From Sporopachydermia quercuum (Eukaryota; Ascomycota; Sporopachydermiomycetes; Sporopachydermiales; Sporopachydermiaceae), in the NCBI GenBank assembly GCA_001599295.1, contig BCGN01000005.1, positions 1,302,001-1,366,000 of the forward strand: a stretch of 64,000 nt of DNA, read 5' to 3'. Position 1 is the stretch's first letter, and every line of letters starts with the position of its first letter. The notes under the pieces were generated by a model. It had not been told where the DNA came from, did not search any database, and saw only the letters and a list, made by a program, of their open reading frames with translations. Made by a program: the position numbers and the translations under genes. Of the stretch, positions 21,465 through 31,042 are shown one piece after another.

Positions 21465-22635
21465 TATTTGTCGGACTGTGAGATAAGATATAGTNTGATC
21501 CAGCAGAATCTGGTAGCACAATCTAAGAGCATAACCTCATACAAGTCATAACAGATCCATTAGCTCTTATTATCATATTGTATCATCATNTTTTTCAAAT
21601 AATTAGCATTACATCAACACAACATACATTGAACAATCAGTGTTCCTCTGTTTTATATATCAAGTATCACAAGGTATTCTTCTTGGTCTTTCCTATGTAT
21701 TATACATCTATTCATTAAACATATACTTATACACCCGTCCTTGTTCACTCTTACTTTTCTTAAATTCCCAGAAGTNGTCTGTAAGTTCTGAGGAGAGTAG
21801 TACAGATTTCGACGAGTTCTCAACCACAAGAAAACTGTTGAAAAGGAGTCCAGCAGTCAACTCTCAAAAATAACTATAATAGCTATAACAAATACCAGTT
21901 GATTAATAAGTGTTCAACTATCACCTCCTCACCATTACATCCCATTGAAATCCATATGAATTATCGTTCTTCAGTATGACCTGTTGCGAAGAAGTAAACT
22001 GGGAGAACCAATACCACTTTCGACTGTTTACAGAGGAATAACAGTTTCTACATCAATTAGATCTAGGTTGTTGTTGTTTTACTGGTTATAGCAATAGTTA
22101 CATGCTACATTNCATAACANTGTATATCGTGTAATGAGCTCAGCTTCGAGTTCCTGCTGAGTAATNCAATTTACAAATTATATGTTCACATTAACAGTAA
22201 GAAAGACCACTATAAACTAATTCTTATAAACCAATTCATGCTTACAACACAGATTTATAGCTTGATCAATTCTATTGTTTCCTAAAAGGATAGTGAGCTA
22301 AAATGAAATATACATATGTNGTAAAAGAGTCATTTACATCAAATAGCGAACAAGTTTATTAGATATCAGCATTATATATGGATAATACTTTAAAAGCCTG
22401 CCTCAAACTACCAATAGCTCGTTAAATCATGTTTCTCCCATAATCTGCATTATTTTGATACTATTGATAACACCATTGTCACCATCACGATTACTACTAT
22501 TCTTTCACTCATCATAATTCACTACATACAAATACCCATACTGATCATCCTGTTAATTCAATCTTCTTCTGATGCAATTTTTCACATCACTCTTTATGTC
22601 TGTCTCCTTTACTCCTATAATTATATTTTGGAGAC
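21465..22635. other. Convergent intergenic region, NBP2 to ACL4
   Basis: About 1.2 kb, A/T-rich, with several ambiguous bases (21495, 21590, 21777, 22112, 22120, 22166, 22320). A Ser/Glu-rich open stretch at about 21770-21872 cannot be spliced in frame to NBP2 through the donor-like site at its stop. No gene is called. Confidence 0.5.
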
Positions 22636-23709
22636 CTAATTGTCATCATCACTAACAATCTCATCTTCCCAATTTTCCTCATCGTCGTCACCTGGATTGC
22701 CCGGAATTGCGGTTCCCTCAGGTCCAATGACATCTCTGCCTAGTTCATTCAACAATGCACTCACATGCTCTACAACCTCAGGATCAATCAGTCCCTCATT
22801 ATCATTAGCAACTATCAGCTCAGCATTCAGCAGCGAATTCCTTGCTTCTGAAACTTCGGTTTTCTCACCAACACCAGTTTGCAATTCATCGCTACCATTC
22901 TCGTTGGCTTCATCTTTGGCTTGCGAATAGCTAGCAAATCCTTCCAAATATGGAGCATCTACAATCTGATCGTCTATATTAATTACAGAAGCACATACTT
23001 CTCGTGCCATTTGATACATTTTCATCTCAATTGCCAATCTGGCTAATGCTAGTAGCATCTGAATAGTCTCAGCCTCGTCTTCAACATCTTTGTTCTGACT
23101 CAATTCCCAAGCCTTAGCAATAGCTTCTTTAGCTTCCTCATTCTTCACTTGAGATATCCTTATGGATGCCAGGGTTGACCATGTCTCTGGTGAATTAGAC
23201 TCTGTATTCAAAGCATCAGCAATCAATTTCTCGCACATCTCTTCGGCATTTGGTTCCATACAAAGATCTGTCATCCAGATTTCAATCATACTAAGTAAAC
23301 TCTGAACGTATTTACTTTTCAGTTTCTTGACTAATGCTTCATCAAGCGAGGCTGCCTCTGTTGATTGTAGAATTGCCCTTATCTGTTCAACTCCTTGAGT
23401 GAAATGTTTGACTCCTTCGTGAGATCCTTCAATTTGTCCTAACCACAAGTGCTTTTCATACCCTGAACCAACAGTCAATGCTACTTTGAATACCTCATAA
23501 GCTTGTTCTACATTGGTCAGTTCAAAGAGGGTTTCTCCTAATGTGACGAGATACGTTTCAATCACTTCTTCTTTAACGTCATCGTAAGCGGCTTGATTGA
23601 TTTTCTCTTGAACGGCAGCACTGTGCGTATTTAGAACATCAAATGCTTTATCAGGGGCCGATTCTGCAAGGTACTTCTGCGCCTGTAGAATTGTTTGCTC
23701 AAACTCCAT
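22636..23709 (-). CDS. ACL4: ACL4-like dedicated chaperone of ribosomal protein Rpl4
   Basis: The protein has 357 residues from an ATG at 23709. It is almost entirely helical with tetratricopeptide-like repeats (for example VEQAYEVFKVAL, TWSTLASIRISQVKNEEA) and ends in a short acidic tail with the ENWEDEIVSD motif. This arrangement and length match yeast Acl4 (about 387 residues), which captures newly made Rpl4 and carries it to the nucleus for assembly into pre-60S particles. The acidic tail is conserved in the family. A generic TPR protein is the alternative, but the tail favours ACL4. It is transcribed divergently from GIR2, with about 0.5 kb between the starts. Confidence 0.85.
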   Translation of the reverse strand: MEFEQTILQAQKYLAESAPDKAFDVLNTHSAAVQEKINQAAYDDVKEEVIETYLVTLGETLFELTNVEQAYEVFKVALTVGSGYEKHLWLGQIEGSHEGVKHFTQGVEQIRAILQSTEAASLDEALVKKLKSKYVQSLLSMIEIWMTDLCMEPNAEEMCEKLIADALNTESNSPETWSTLASIRISQVKNEEAKEAIAKAWELSQNKDVEDEAETIQMLLALARLAIEMKMYQMAREVCASVINIDDQIVDAPYLEGFASYSQAKDEANENGSDELQTGVGEKTEVSEARNSLLNAELIVANDNEGLIDPEVVEHVSALLNELGRDVIGPEGTAIPGNPGDDDEENWEDEIVSDDDN

Positions 23710-24230
23710 GTTGTGCTGATCTGGGTAGTAGAACTAGTCTGATGATGCTGATATGTCGAGGAATTATGAAGAGAAACAATGTCCAGCAATGCAGCAGAAA
23801 CAAACAGTTGGAAATATATTACAAAACAAATTGAGTTATTGAGCTAGCAAATGAAAGTCTAATTATATTCTTTTGTACCTGTGACTGCAGGTATATTCAA
23901 TAGTGATAACTGATCCACTTTACCCTTTGGCACATCACATAGTAAATGAAAATTTTCTTACCAGGTGAAGATCACGTGACTTTGGGTCTATTGTCCCCTG
24001 CTGGAGAACTAAGCAATTTGCTCATGAAGCAAATAGGAAGGATGGAGGCCTATGAATAGTCATGGTTAGTGTAATAGAGAGTAGATTACTAACGAGAGCT
24101 GTATTATCAGCATGTGAGGTGATCACTTGTGTTGAATAACAGTAACGTGAATAGCTGTCTTGAGGTAGTAGCACTAGTAGATCAAAGATTTATTAGGGGT
24201 CAATGCAATAGCCGAGATTCCATTTGAATT
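23710..24230. other. Divergent intergenic region, ACL4 and GIR2
   Basis: About 0.5 kb shared promoter region of two genes linked to ribosome function. A CACGTG E-box is present at 23973-23978 (ATCACGTGAC), a sequence that Cbf1/Tye7-type bHLH factors can bind. No gene is seen. Confidence 0.55.
23973..23978. promoter_or_regulatory. CACGTG E-box between ACL4 and GIR2
   Basis: The sequence ATCACGTGAC contains a perfect CACGTG with flanks typical of yeast Cbf1-type sites. It lies between divergent promoters. Binding is not shown by the sequence. Confidence 0.45.
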
Positions 24231-25026
24231 ATGGATTACGAAGCAGAACAAGCGGAAGAACTAGCTGTNCTAGAATCTATTTATCCTGATGAGTTGAAGC
24301 GTATGTTATAGTAAAAACGTGGTGGGGATTCATTATTTTGGATATGATAGTCTAACAGAAACTTGTTATTTAGAAATATCGGATAAAGAGTTTGATATCA
24401 TGCTCAAACTGGACACGCCATCAACCCACAGTCATAGACTAGTACTAAACGTGAAATACCCAGCGACGTATCCTGAAGTTATACCTGAGATGCAAATTCG
24501 AGTACCGGGAATTGATGAGATTGAAAATGAAGATGGGGATGAAGACTATGACGAGGACGATGACGAATCTGATGATGGATATGAAGGTGACGAAAACAAG
24601 GTGGTATCAATAGCTGATACTGTATACCTAGATGATGAAGATCTGAAGAGTTTGACTNCTGAAATAAACACATCAGCAGAGGAAAATCTTGGTTTGGCAT
24701 CGGTATTCACTGTGACGTCTGTTTTAAAGGATTTAGCCGAACAGAGGTTTCAAGAAAAAGTAGAGAAATTAGAGAAAGAACATGAGGAAGAGCTTTTACG
24801 TAAGGAAATGGAAGAACAGAAGAAGTTTCAAGGAACTGCAGTTACTAAAGAATCTTTTTTGGAGTGGAGAGAAAAATTCAGAAAGGAGATCAAATGGTAT
24901 GAGCGTAAAGCTGAGAAAGAGACACTGAAAGGGTCAAGACTTACAGGCAAAGAGATATTTGAACAAGGGCTCGATAAAGCAGAAGACGATGAAATTCCTG
25001 AAGTTGAAAAGCTGGAGATTGCATGA
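24231..25026 (+). CDS. GIR2: GIR2-like RWD-domain protein, one intron
   Basis: Exon 1 is 24231-24300 and exon 2 is 24374-25026, giving 240 residues (S. cerevisiae Gir2 is about 265). The N-terminus MDYEAEQAEELAVLESIYPDE is the classic start of an RWD domain, and the YPEVIP motif at about residues 56-61 is the RWD signature. An acidic insert follows (about 68-90), then a charged coiled coil and a C-terminal DFRP-like region (SFLEWREKFRKEI). Gir2 binds Gcn1 through its RWD domain and the GTPase Rbg2 through its C-terminal part, acting in stress-linked translation control. Splicing to the acceptor at 24373 gives ELKQISDKEFDIMLKLDT, a smooth RWD sequence; the earlier AG at 24358 would leave six extra residues. 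N codons at 24269 (silent) and 24658. Confidence 0.88.
24301..24373 (+). other. GIR2 intron
   Basis: 73 bases; donor GTATGT, branch-like GTCTAAC at 24350-24356, acceptor TTTAG. It splits a codon after its first base. Confidence 0.8.
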
Positions 25027-25279
25027 ATATAGATTTTAGTATGTTAATTAGTTTAATTTCTTTATGATAGACATTTAGTCATCATGTAGGAGATTCGGTG
25101 TAGATAGGTGTAGATATTCACATTGGAAGTGGTTACGCCNACAGATAGTGATTGTTACATCTACAAAAGTGATTATCTGATATGATCCAATCGATATATA
25201 AAATTCAGTTATATTGTGTTAAATGAGATATCAGCTGCAGTAACAAGAAAGTAAAAAGTGCCTAATTAAAACATTACAC

Positions 25280-25906
25280 TTAGAGTTCACCAGACTTGTC
25301 AATGGAGATCTTACCCTTAGTAGCACCAGAGTTGGAACCCAAAGATTCAATCTTCTTAACAACGTCGAAACCTTCCACAACTTCACCAAAGACAACGTGC
25401 TTACCATCTAACCAAGAGCAAGGAACGGTGGTGATGAAAAATTGAGAACCATTGGTGTTAGGACCAGCATTGGCCATGGACAAAAGGCCAGGTCTGTCGT
25501 GGCGCTTGACAAAGTTTTCATCAGCGAACTTGGTACCGTAGATGGACTTACCACCAGTACCGTTAAAGTTAGTGAAGTCACCACCTTGCAACATGAATTG
25601 GGGAATAACTCTGTGGAAGATAGATCCAGTGTATCCGAAACCCTTTTCACCAGTGCAGAGAGCTCTGAAGTTTTCAGCAGTCTTGGGGACAACGTCGTTG
25701 TACAACTTAAAGACGATTCTGCCAAGGGGTTGACCTATGGTTTTCTTGTTAGTATCAATTTCTGATGTCTATACAGACTAATTCAATTGAACCCCATTTA
25801 ATGTGAGGTCAATTGTTCTTCCAATGTATGTAATCATTAACTGCCATCCCATGCAATNTCATCTTCACTTACCATCAACGGAGGTATCAAAGTAAACAGT
25901 AGACAT
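25280..25906 (-). CDS. CPR1: Cyclophilin A (CPR1), one intron
   Basis: Exon 1 is 25906-25873 (34 bases) and exon 2 is 25734-25280. Joined, they encode 162 residues, the same length as S. cerevisiae Cpr1. The protein starts [20 protein letters not shown] and carries the cyclophilin core: the catalytic Arg at residue 53 in [15 protein letters not shown], the NGSQFFITT block, and the Trp of [13 protein letters not shown] that contacts cyclosporin A in characterised cyclophilins. It is a cytosolic and nuclear peptidyl-prolyl cis-trans isomerase. Codon use is strongly biased, as expected of a highly expressed gene. Without the intron the first 21 residues would be lost. It is convergent with GIR2, with only 253 bases between stops. 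Confidence 0.97.
25735..25872 (-). other. CPR1 intron
   Basis: 138 bases; donor GTAAGT, branch TACTAAC (25748-25754 read on the minus strand), acceptor ATAG. It interrupts the Gly codon of the DGQ motif. Confidence 0.95.
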
Positions 25907-28579
25907 TGTTAAGCAAGTTTATATGTTTCAAATGAAAGTAATCAATTCAGCTTGTATCTTGTAATACTATTGGAATTGTTTAATGGTTATAATTATTTTC
26001 CCCTTCTCTGGACATTAAGCTACTGATGTATAAAAGAAAAAGAGATGATTTTCTGCCAATTTCTAAAGTATAACCTTTCCTTTTTCATCACATTAATGAA
26101 AATTTGCCGAAGAGGCAAAAAAGGCACTAGCACTTTCAGACGATGAACAAGTTACATAATCAAAGNCAATTGAAAAATGNGATAAGGTTTAATGTGTACA
26201 TGTAAGTAATTGGAGAACAAGTTAAGGGCCATGAAAAGCAGGACAATTGAACAAAGAACAAATGTAAGTAGGACGCTAATAAGGCAATAGATGGATTAGT
26301 GATTTCTGTTGCTTGTTGAAGAAGAATTTGTTAGCATTGTGAGTATTATTGAGGGGATTTTGATCGTTTGTTGTCAGAATTGAATTGAGCAAATAAGTAC
26401 GTGTTCAGATCCTTCGAGTGATATGTATGATGTTGAGATACATCCGGACGAAAACGAGGATAAACTTTAATCTGTCCGCTGCATCTAAAAGTTTGGGAAA
26501 GTGTGACAGAGAAGCTAATTGATGAGCTGTCATAAAATGTCAGAAAGATTGTATTACATGAAATAATATCCAAAGCAGAATCTAACTTATAGATTGTTGA
26601 ACAGGTTTCAGAGAATTGGCCAAAAAGTATACTATTTATTGCTAAAAGTTTGTAGAGTTACCACAATTAAAGTTTCCTCTTAAGCAACTATTGTAACATT
26701 GCTTACTGTTGCATTTATTCTTCGAAAAGAGAATTGGAGGCATTGTCATAGAAAAACTTCATATATTTGATTGTCAGGATACCTTGTCTTGTTAGGTTTG
26801 CCAAATCAGGGAAGCCCATGTACACAGCAACTATCTAAAGCTATTTCACAANACACAACATATGTAAAGAAGAAAATCCAATGGAAACATCAGGAGAAAA
26901 TAGGGGAAAATTGATACGAGGCTAGTTTGCAGTAAGGCACCTTTGAATCAGTCCATACTCTATAATTATGGGGTACCTGAGAGGCATTTAGATGTAGGCA
27001 ATTGCAGTCATAGTTTGTTCCTTGTCATCGGATTTTGGAGTCTGACTTTCTTGTATGCGTTCAGTGGCCAAACAATCGGTGCATAACTGAACATTGCCAA
27101 TTAACACAATAGGATAACCAAACAGATCAGATACCTATTTACAACAGAATAACTATAATTATACGGTTTTGTAGAATTTTCTCTATTTTAAATCAACAGT
27201 ATTCACTTTTTCATACTTAAGTGATAGGCAAACTCGATATCAATTTTTCACTACTCGCTATTATTGGATTATGTCAAACCGCAGGAACACATTTCTGTAG
27301 TCCATTAACCTGCAGAATTCTGAATGGAAAATGGGGTGAAAATTTCAGGGTACAATATCAAATTGACTATGGTGAGAGCTAATGTAATTTGATGACATAA
27401 TCTAGAAACCGATCGAGCAGATTAGATGAGTTTTCAATTTTTTGGCTCCATTATGAAAGCCAAAAAAGTATAAACTAGATAGTTAGAAATGATTAAGCTC
27501 CAGAATTTACTGTTAATGTTCTATTTAACTATTATCTATTATAAGAGGGTACAGTAAATCAGTATCGTGTCCCTTTGCCCTTCTTATTCATCAACATTAT
27601 ATTATGCTCATAAGATTTACAATACCTGTAATAACAATTGTATCTCATGAACAGCTTATTATGCAATCGAGTGTTGCAATTATAGTATCTATCTGCTCTG
27701 AATATTCTGTTGCGTACCCAGCATTTGCAACGAACACAACTGTAGTAGTTTTTCATACAGCTTCTCCTCGTTTTTTCCTATTTCAATCAAACACTCAACT
27801 GTGGAATAGATTTCTTCTCAACTGTGTTGATTGCATTTTTTGCATCAAATAGACAAACTAAATAATGCATAATTACTGCATAATACTGTATAGTCGGGAA
27901 TGCGATATGAAAATTTTCCAAGTTAAGCTTTTGGTAACAACGAGATCTTGAGTTTAACTCAACAGTGAGAGTAATCCTAAACTCTCGGGGAATACCGTTA
28001 GTGCAAGGGTGATCTAGCATAACCGAATAACATGATGCTATTATCGGATAGTTTTGTAAACACTTGCAATCAAAAAGTGCTGAATATCATCAGTTTGTAT
28101 TATTTCTATATTTTATTGAAATTTCGAGTTTTTATTCTCTTCTCAAAACATTTCTTTCTAATTAAAGTTTCAATTACTGTTAATATGCTGCTTAATCTTA
28201 ACCTTCTTACTATGACAGGTGACCTTTTTATACTTTTAAATAGCTTAAACCTTATTTCTTTATTAACTTGTTCATGAAATATCCTTCAACTTATAGTATT
28301 GAGTGCTACAAGACTATATATTAAAAGTCAATAGCTGCTGTGTATCACCTTCCTTGATAATCATGAAATGCAAATCTCACTACGTAATGTATTACAATAT
28401 ATATATTTATGCATAATCTGACATCATAATTTGTAGATCAAACTCTCAATTACTTTACAGAAAGTGACAGACACACTGGCCAATAAGACAATCAATTGTT
28501 TCACCTATAATCTATTGAACTCAGGAAGACGAGTAAGAAAATCCTTAACCTATGACGGAAGACTCTTCTCAAAAACAGA
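25907..28579. other. Long divergent intergenic region, CPR1 to unknown gene
   Basis: About 2.7 kb. The short open frames at 26.3 and 27.5-28.3 kb overlap one another on both strands, are A/T-driven and show no domain, so none is called. A TTATGCATAA palindrome lies at 28407-28416 and a near copy at 27863-27872. Ambiguous bases occur at 26166, 26180 and 26852. Confidence 0.55.
28407..28416. promoter_or_regulatory. TTATGCATAA palindrome, copy 1
   Basis: A perfect 10-base palindrome about 165 bases before the start of the unknown gene at 28580. The same palindrome occurs twice between FAD2 and YHM2 (51377 and 52735). A factor-binding role is inferred. Confidence 0.35.
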
Positions 28580-29938
28580 ATGTTTGTCCCAAGAGTATAT
28601 AAACCCGAACAATTTGTTACTGTGAAAAAAGAGATCCCATCTGTGATAGATAACCCTTTATACAATGAAATGTGCAAATTTCGATTGAACAGGCATAGAG
28701 ACAGATATATTACATTAGCTAGCTCTGGTATTTCTCCCAATACAATTGGAGTTGTTCCTCCTGAATTCTACCGTGATTTTAGTACCAATGATGAACTGTA
28801 TCGAGATAATTTATACAACACAGCAATAACAGAAGAACAAGAAGATGAAGAAGAGGAATCCGATGGATTGTCATTTCACAGTGACTCCAATATGCTGTTT
28901 GATCTGGAATCAAACGATAGTGTAAGCAGCACTAGCAGCATAGCAAACTCGAATTCAATAGAATTCTCAAAGTATACCCAGAAGCATGGTTCAAAGCTTT
29001 CAGAACACGGGCTTGAGTCTCAATCACAAGAAACAAGTCCTTTTGGATCTAAAATCACTCTACCTTTGAATTTACTATGGAACGAAACCTCGCAGCAAGA
29101 AAGACTCGCAGTAAGCAGGAAGTTTCAATCCTCTTTCCACCTGAAGTCTCAGTCTTCTAATCTAAATCTGATTGATACGAAAGCTATGACAACGTTCCCT
29201 CTTCCTCCCCCTAGCAACAAAAGCAAGACTATTGCTTCTGAAGCCATAACAGCAATCGAACATGCTCTTCCACAAGTTCTCCGTAAACATTTGTCTACTC
29301 CACAGCTCTCGAATAAAGATGCATATGATTCATGGAATAGTGATTACTATCTTGCAACCACAATGGTGCAGGCAAGAGAAGTCCCTAATAAAGCGTTCAC
29401 TTATTCTACCAAGAGAGAGCATCATGAATGTGTCAGTTGTTCCTGTAGACTTTTAAAAGATGTCTATTTATGCGGTGTATGTGCTGGGAAAATGACTGGT
29501 GAAGCAGCAACTAGAATAAACTCTTGTAAGACTGGTCGTGGAAGTGTTGATGTTCTCAAAGAGGTTTTAAAAAAACAAACCGGAGTGAGAGGTATACGCA
29601 GCGAAGCTCGTCTCTCTATTTATGACAATAAAAAAGTCAGCTATATCAGAAGCTCCTATAATGACATGAGTGAAATGTTCAACAAGCAATGGAAAGCTCA
29701 AAGTACTTCGGGTTTGAGTGTTCGTGTTCGTTCATCAGTGAAAAACATATTTGCCAAGTTCCAAGAAAAAGTTGGAGCAAAAGTGGAAATTGGTGATGCA
29801 AATACAATCCACTACAGCTTTACTGAAGAAAATGAACATGTTTCTGACTCTAGTTTCTTTGAAGAGGAAGAAGACATGGCTAATACCAGTTTTGAAGATT
29901 TAGATTTGAACGAAGACGTTTCATTTGTTACAGATTGA
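28580..29938 (+). CDS. Unrecognised protein with a Cys-rich, possibly zinc-binding, C-terminal segment
   Basis: I do not recognise this 452-residue protein. The ATG at 28580 follows an in-frame stop about 33 bases upstream. The N-terminal 75 residues look structured (FVPRVYKPEQFVTVKKEIPS, then FRLNRHRDRYITLASSGISP). Next come an acidic, Ser-rich low-complexity region (about 84-145) and a Ser-rich linker. Near residues 281-302 there is a Cys cluster, C-x2-C-x1-C-x8-C-x2-C, preceded by two His; this could hold zinc. After it comes a basic, probably helical region (about 310-400) and an acidic tail ending in SFVTD. No signal peptide or membrane segment is seen. A promiscuous nucleic-acid or protein adaptor would fit, but that is speculation. 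It is convergent with ARC18, about 0.3 kb away. Confidence 0.8.
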   Translation: MFVPRVYKPEQFVTVKKEIPSVIDNPLYNEMCKFRLNRHRDRYITLASSGISPNTIGVVPPEFYRDFSTNDELYRDNLYNTAITEEQEDEEEESDGLSFHSDSNMLFDLESNDSVSSTSSIANSNSIEFSKYTQKHGSKLSEHGLESQSQETSPFGSKITLPLNLLWNETSQQERLAVSRKFQSSFHLKSQSSNLNLIDTKAMTTFPLPPPSNKSKTIASEAITAIEHALPQVLRKHLSTPQLSNKDAYDSWNSDYYLATTMVQAREVPNKAFTYSTKREHHECVSCSCRLLKDVYLCGVCAGKMTGEAATRINSCKTGRGSVDVLKEVLKKQTGVRGIRSEARLSIYDNKKVSYIRSSYNDMSEMFNKQWKAQSTSGLSVRVRSSVKNIFAKFQEKVGAKVEIGDANTIHYSFTEENEHVSDSSFFEEEEDMANTSFEDLDLNEDVSFVTD

Positions 29939-30253
29939 TTCTATCAAGTGAATACCAGGGAAGGGTTTATGAAATGTGTTTTTAATAGAAATTTAATGTT
30001 ATGTACAACAAATATAGAGATTAATGATAATGATAATGATAGATATTTAATTAGAGAATACTGTATAATGTAGAGATCTGAATGAATATTTAAAGGAACA
30101 ATATTGGAATTCATCATGATAGTTGTTGGGTGTTCCATTTTACAGATTGCCACGAGATTATATAGGATTATCATAGGATTATCAGAAGGTTCTCTCTTAT
30201 ACAATAAATTGTAGCTTGCCTGTATCTTCATATTAAAGTAGATGATCATATAT
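29939..30253. other. Short convergent intergenic region
   Basis: About 0.3 kb between the unknown gene and the last exon of ARC18. It is A/T-rich and should contain both 3' ends. Nothing else is seen. Confidence 0.6.
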
Positions 30254-31042
30254 TTAGGAAAGAGACTTATTCATGAATCTTCTTCTAGTAAATGCTAGCC
30301 AGTACTGAAAAAATGTTAGTACATACACCACTTAAGTTCCAGGTATTTTGATGAAACGTCAATAGCCTTTATATCACTATGCCTTATTATTGACTATATT
30401 CCCTTCACTCTGTTGTGAACCCGAGTTTTAGTATCAAATTCTGCAAATATACGCACCTTACTGGGAACTTTGTCATTGTCACTATAGATTCTCAAGAGTA
30501 ATCTTTCGACAAGTTCTTGTCGGAATTGTTGCAAATATGATCTCAACAGTTCAGCTTCCGTTCGATCACGCGGTGGGGTATATAAGGAGTTCAATGGGAA
30601 TCCTGGATCACCAGGAATTGAAAATGAGTCAATTGCTAATGTATTGAGGATCTTTCTTGATTCTGACAATCCCACAGGTTGTGGAACAGCTTGAGAGACT
30701 TTCGTTAAACAGTCGGAGATAAACAAAATACCATAGATCAAAGTCCTATCACATGGTCCCTTTATCTCAAAATTCCGAAAGAAAGAATTGGCTCTAAATA
30801 GATCAATTGTTTCATCAATTATGTCATAATCTTCCGAACAAGGAAATGATGGACCTCTGAATTTTGTTTTTATAGGTAGGACTGCGAAGTTACCCACAAC
30901 ACGAGCATCAGGTCCCGTTGAAAGAAATGTAGAATGATATGCCTATAACCTGCTGTTAATAATAGTCTTCATATAGTGACGATATCACACAATCAGAAGT
31001 TCTCAATCAACTCCTTCACCTAAATTGCAAACTTACAGGCAT
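30254..31042 (-). CDS. ARC18: ARC18 (ARPC3), Arp2/3 complex subunit, two introns
   Basis: Three exons (31042-31037, 30942-30457, 30304-30254) join to encode 180 residues; S. cerevisiae Arc18 has 178. The first exon codes only Met-Pro. Exon 2 supplies AYHSTFLSTGPDARVVGNFA, then FRGPSFPCSEDYDIIDE, the FFRNFEIKGP block and YLQQFRQELVERLL, all typical of ARPC3. The last exon codes YWLAFTRRRFMNKSLS, matching the conserved family C-terminus FWLAFTRRRFMNKSL. The Arp2/3 complex nucleates branched actin at cortical patches, and ARPC3 contributes to complex stability and activity. Reading through the second intron replaces the conserved tail with 20 unrelated residues, so a plain ORF call misses both ends of this gene. 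Confidence 0.96.
30305..30456 (-). other. ARC18 intron 2
   Basis: 152 bases; uncommon donor GTGCGT, consensus branch TACTAAC (30315-30321 on the minus strand), acceptor TTTCAG. It lies between codons, and the downstream exon restores the conserved ARPC3 tail. Confidence 0.92.
30943..31036 (-). other. ARC18 intron 1
   Basis: 94 bases; donor GTAAGT, branch TATTAAC (30955-30961 on the minus strand), acceptor ATAG. It follows the second codon. Confidence 0.9.

Noticed and set aside
21770-21872. Ser/Glu-rich open stretch after NBP2, as a possible last exon
   Set aside because: A donor-like GTAATA overlaps the NBP2 stop, but splicing from it reaches a stop at once, no TACTAAC branch lies in between, and NBP2 already has its usual acidic end.
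27559-28277. Overlapping small frames on both strands
   Set aside because: They overlap each other, are A/T-driven, contain no motif, and lie in a promoter region.
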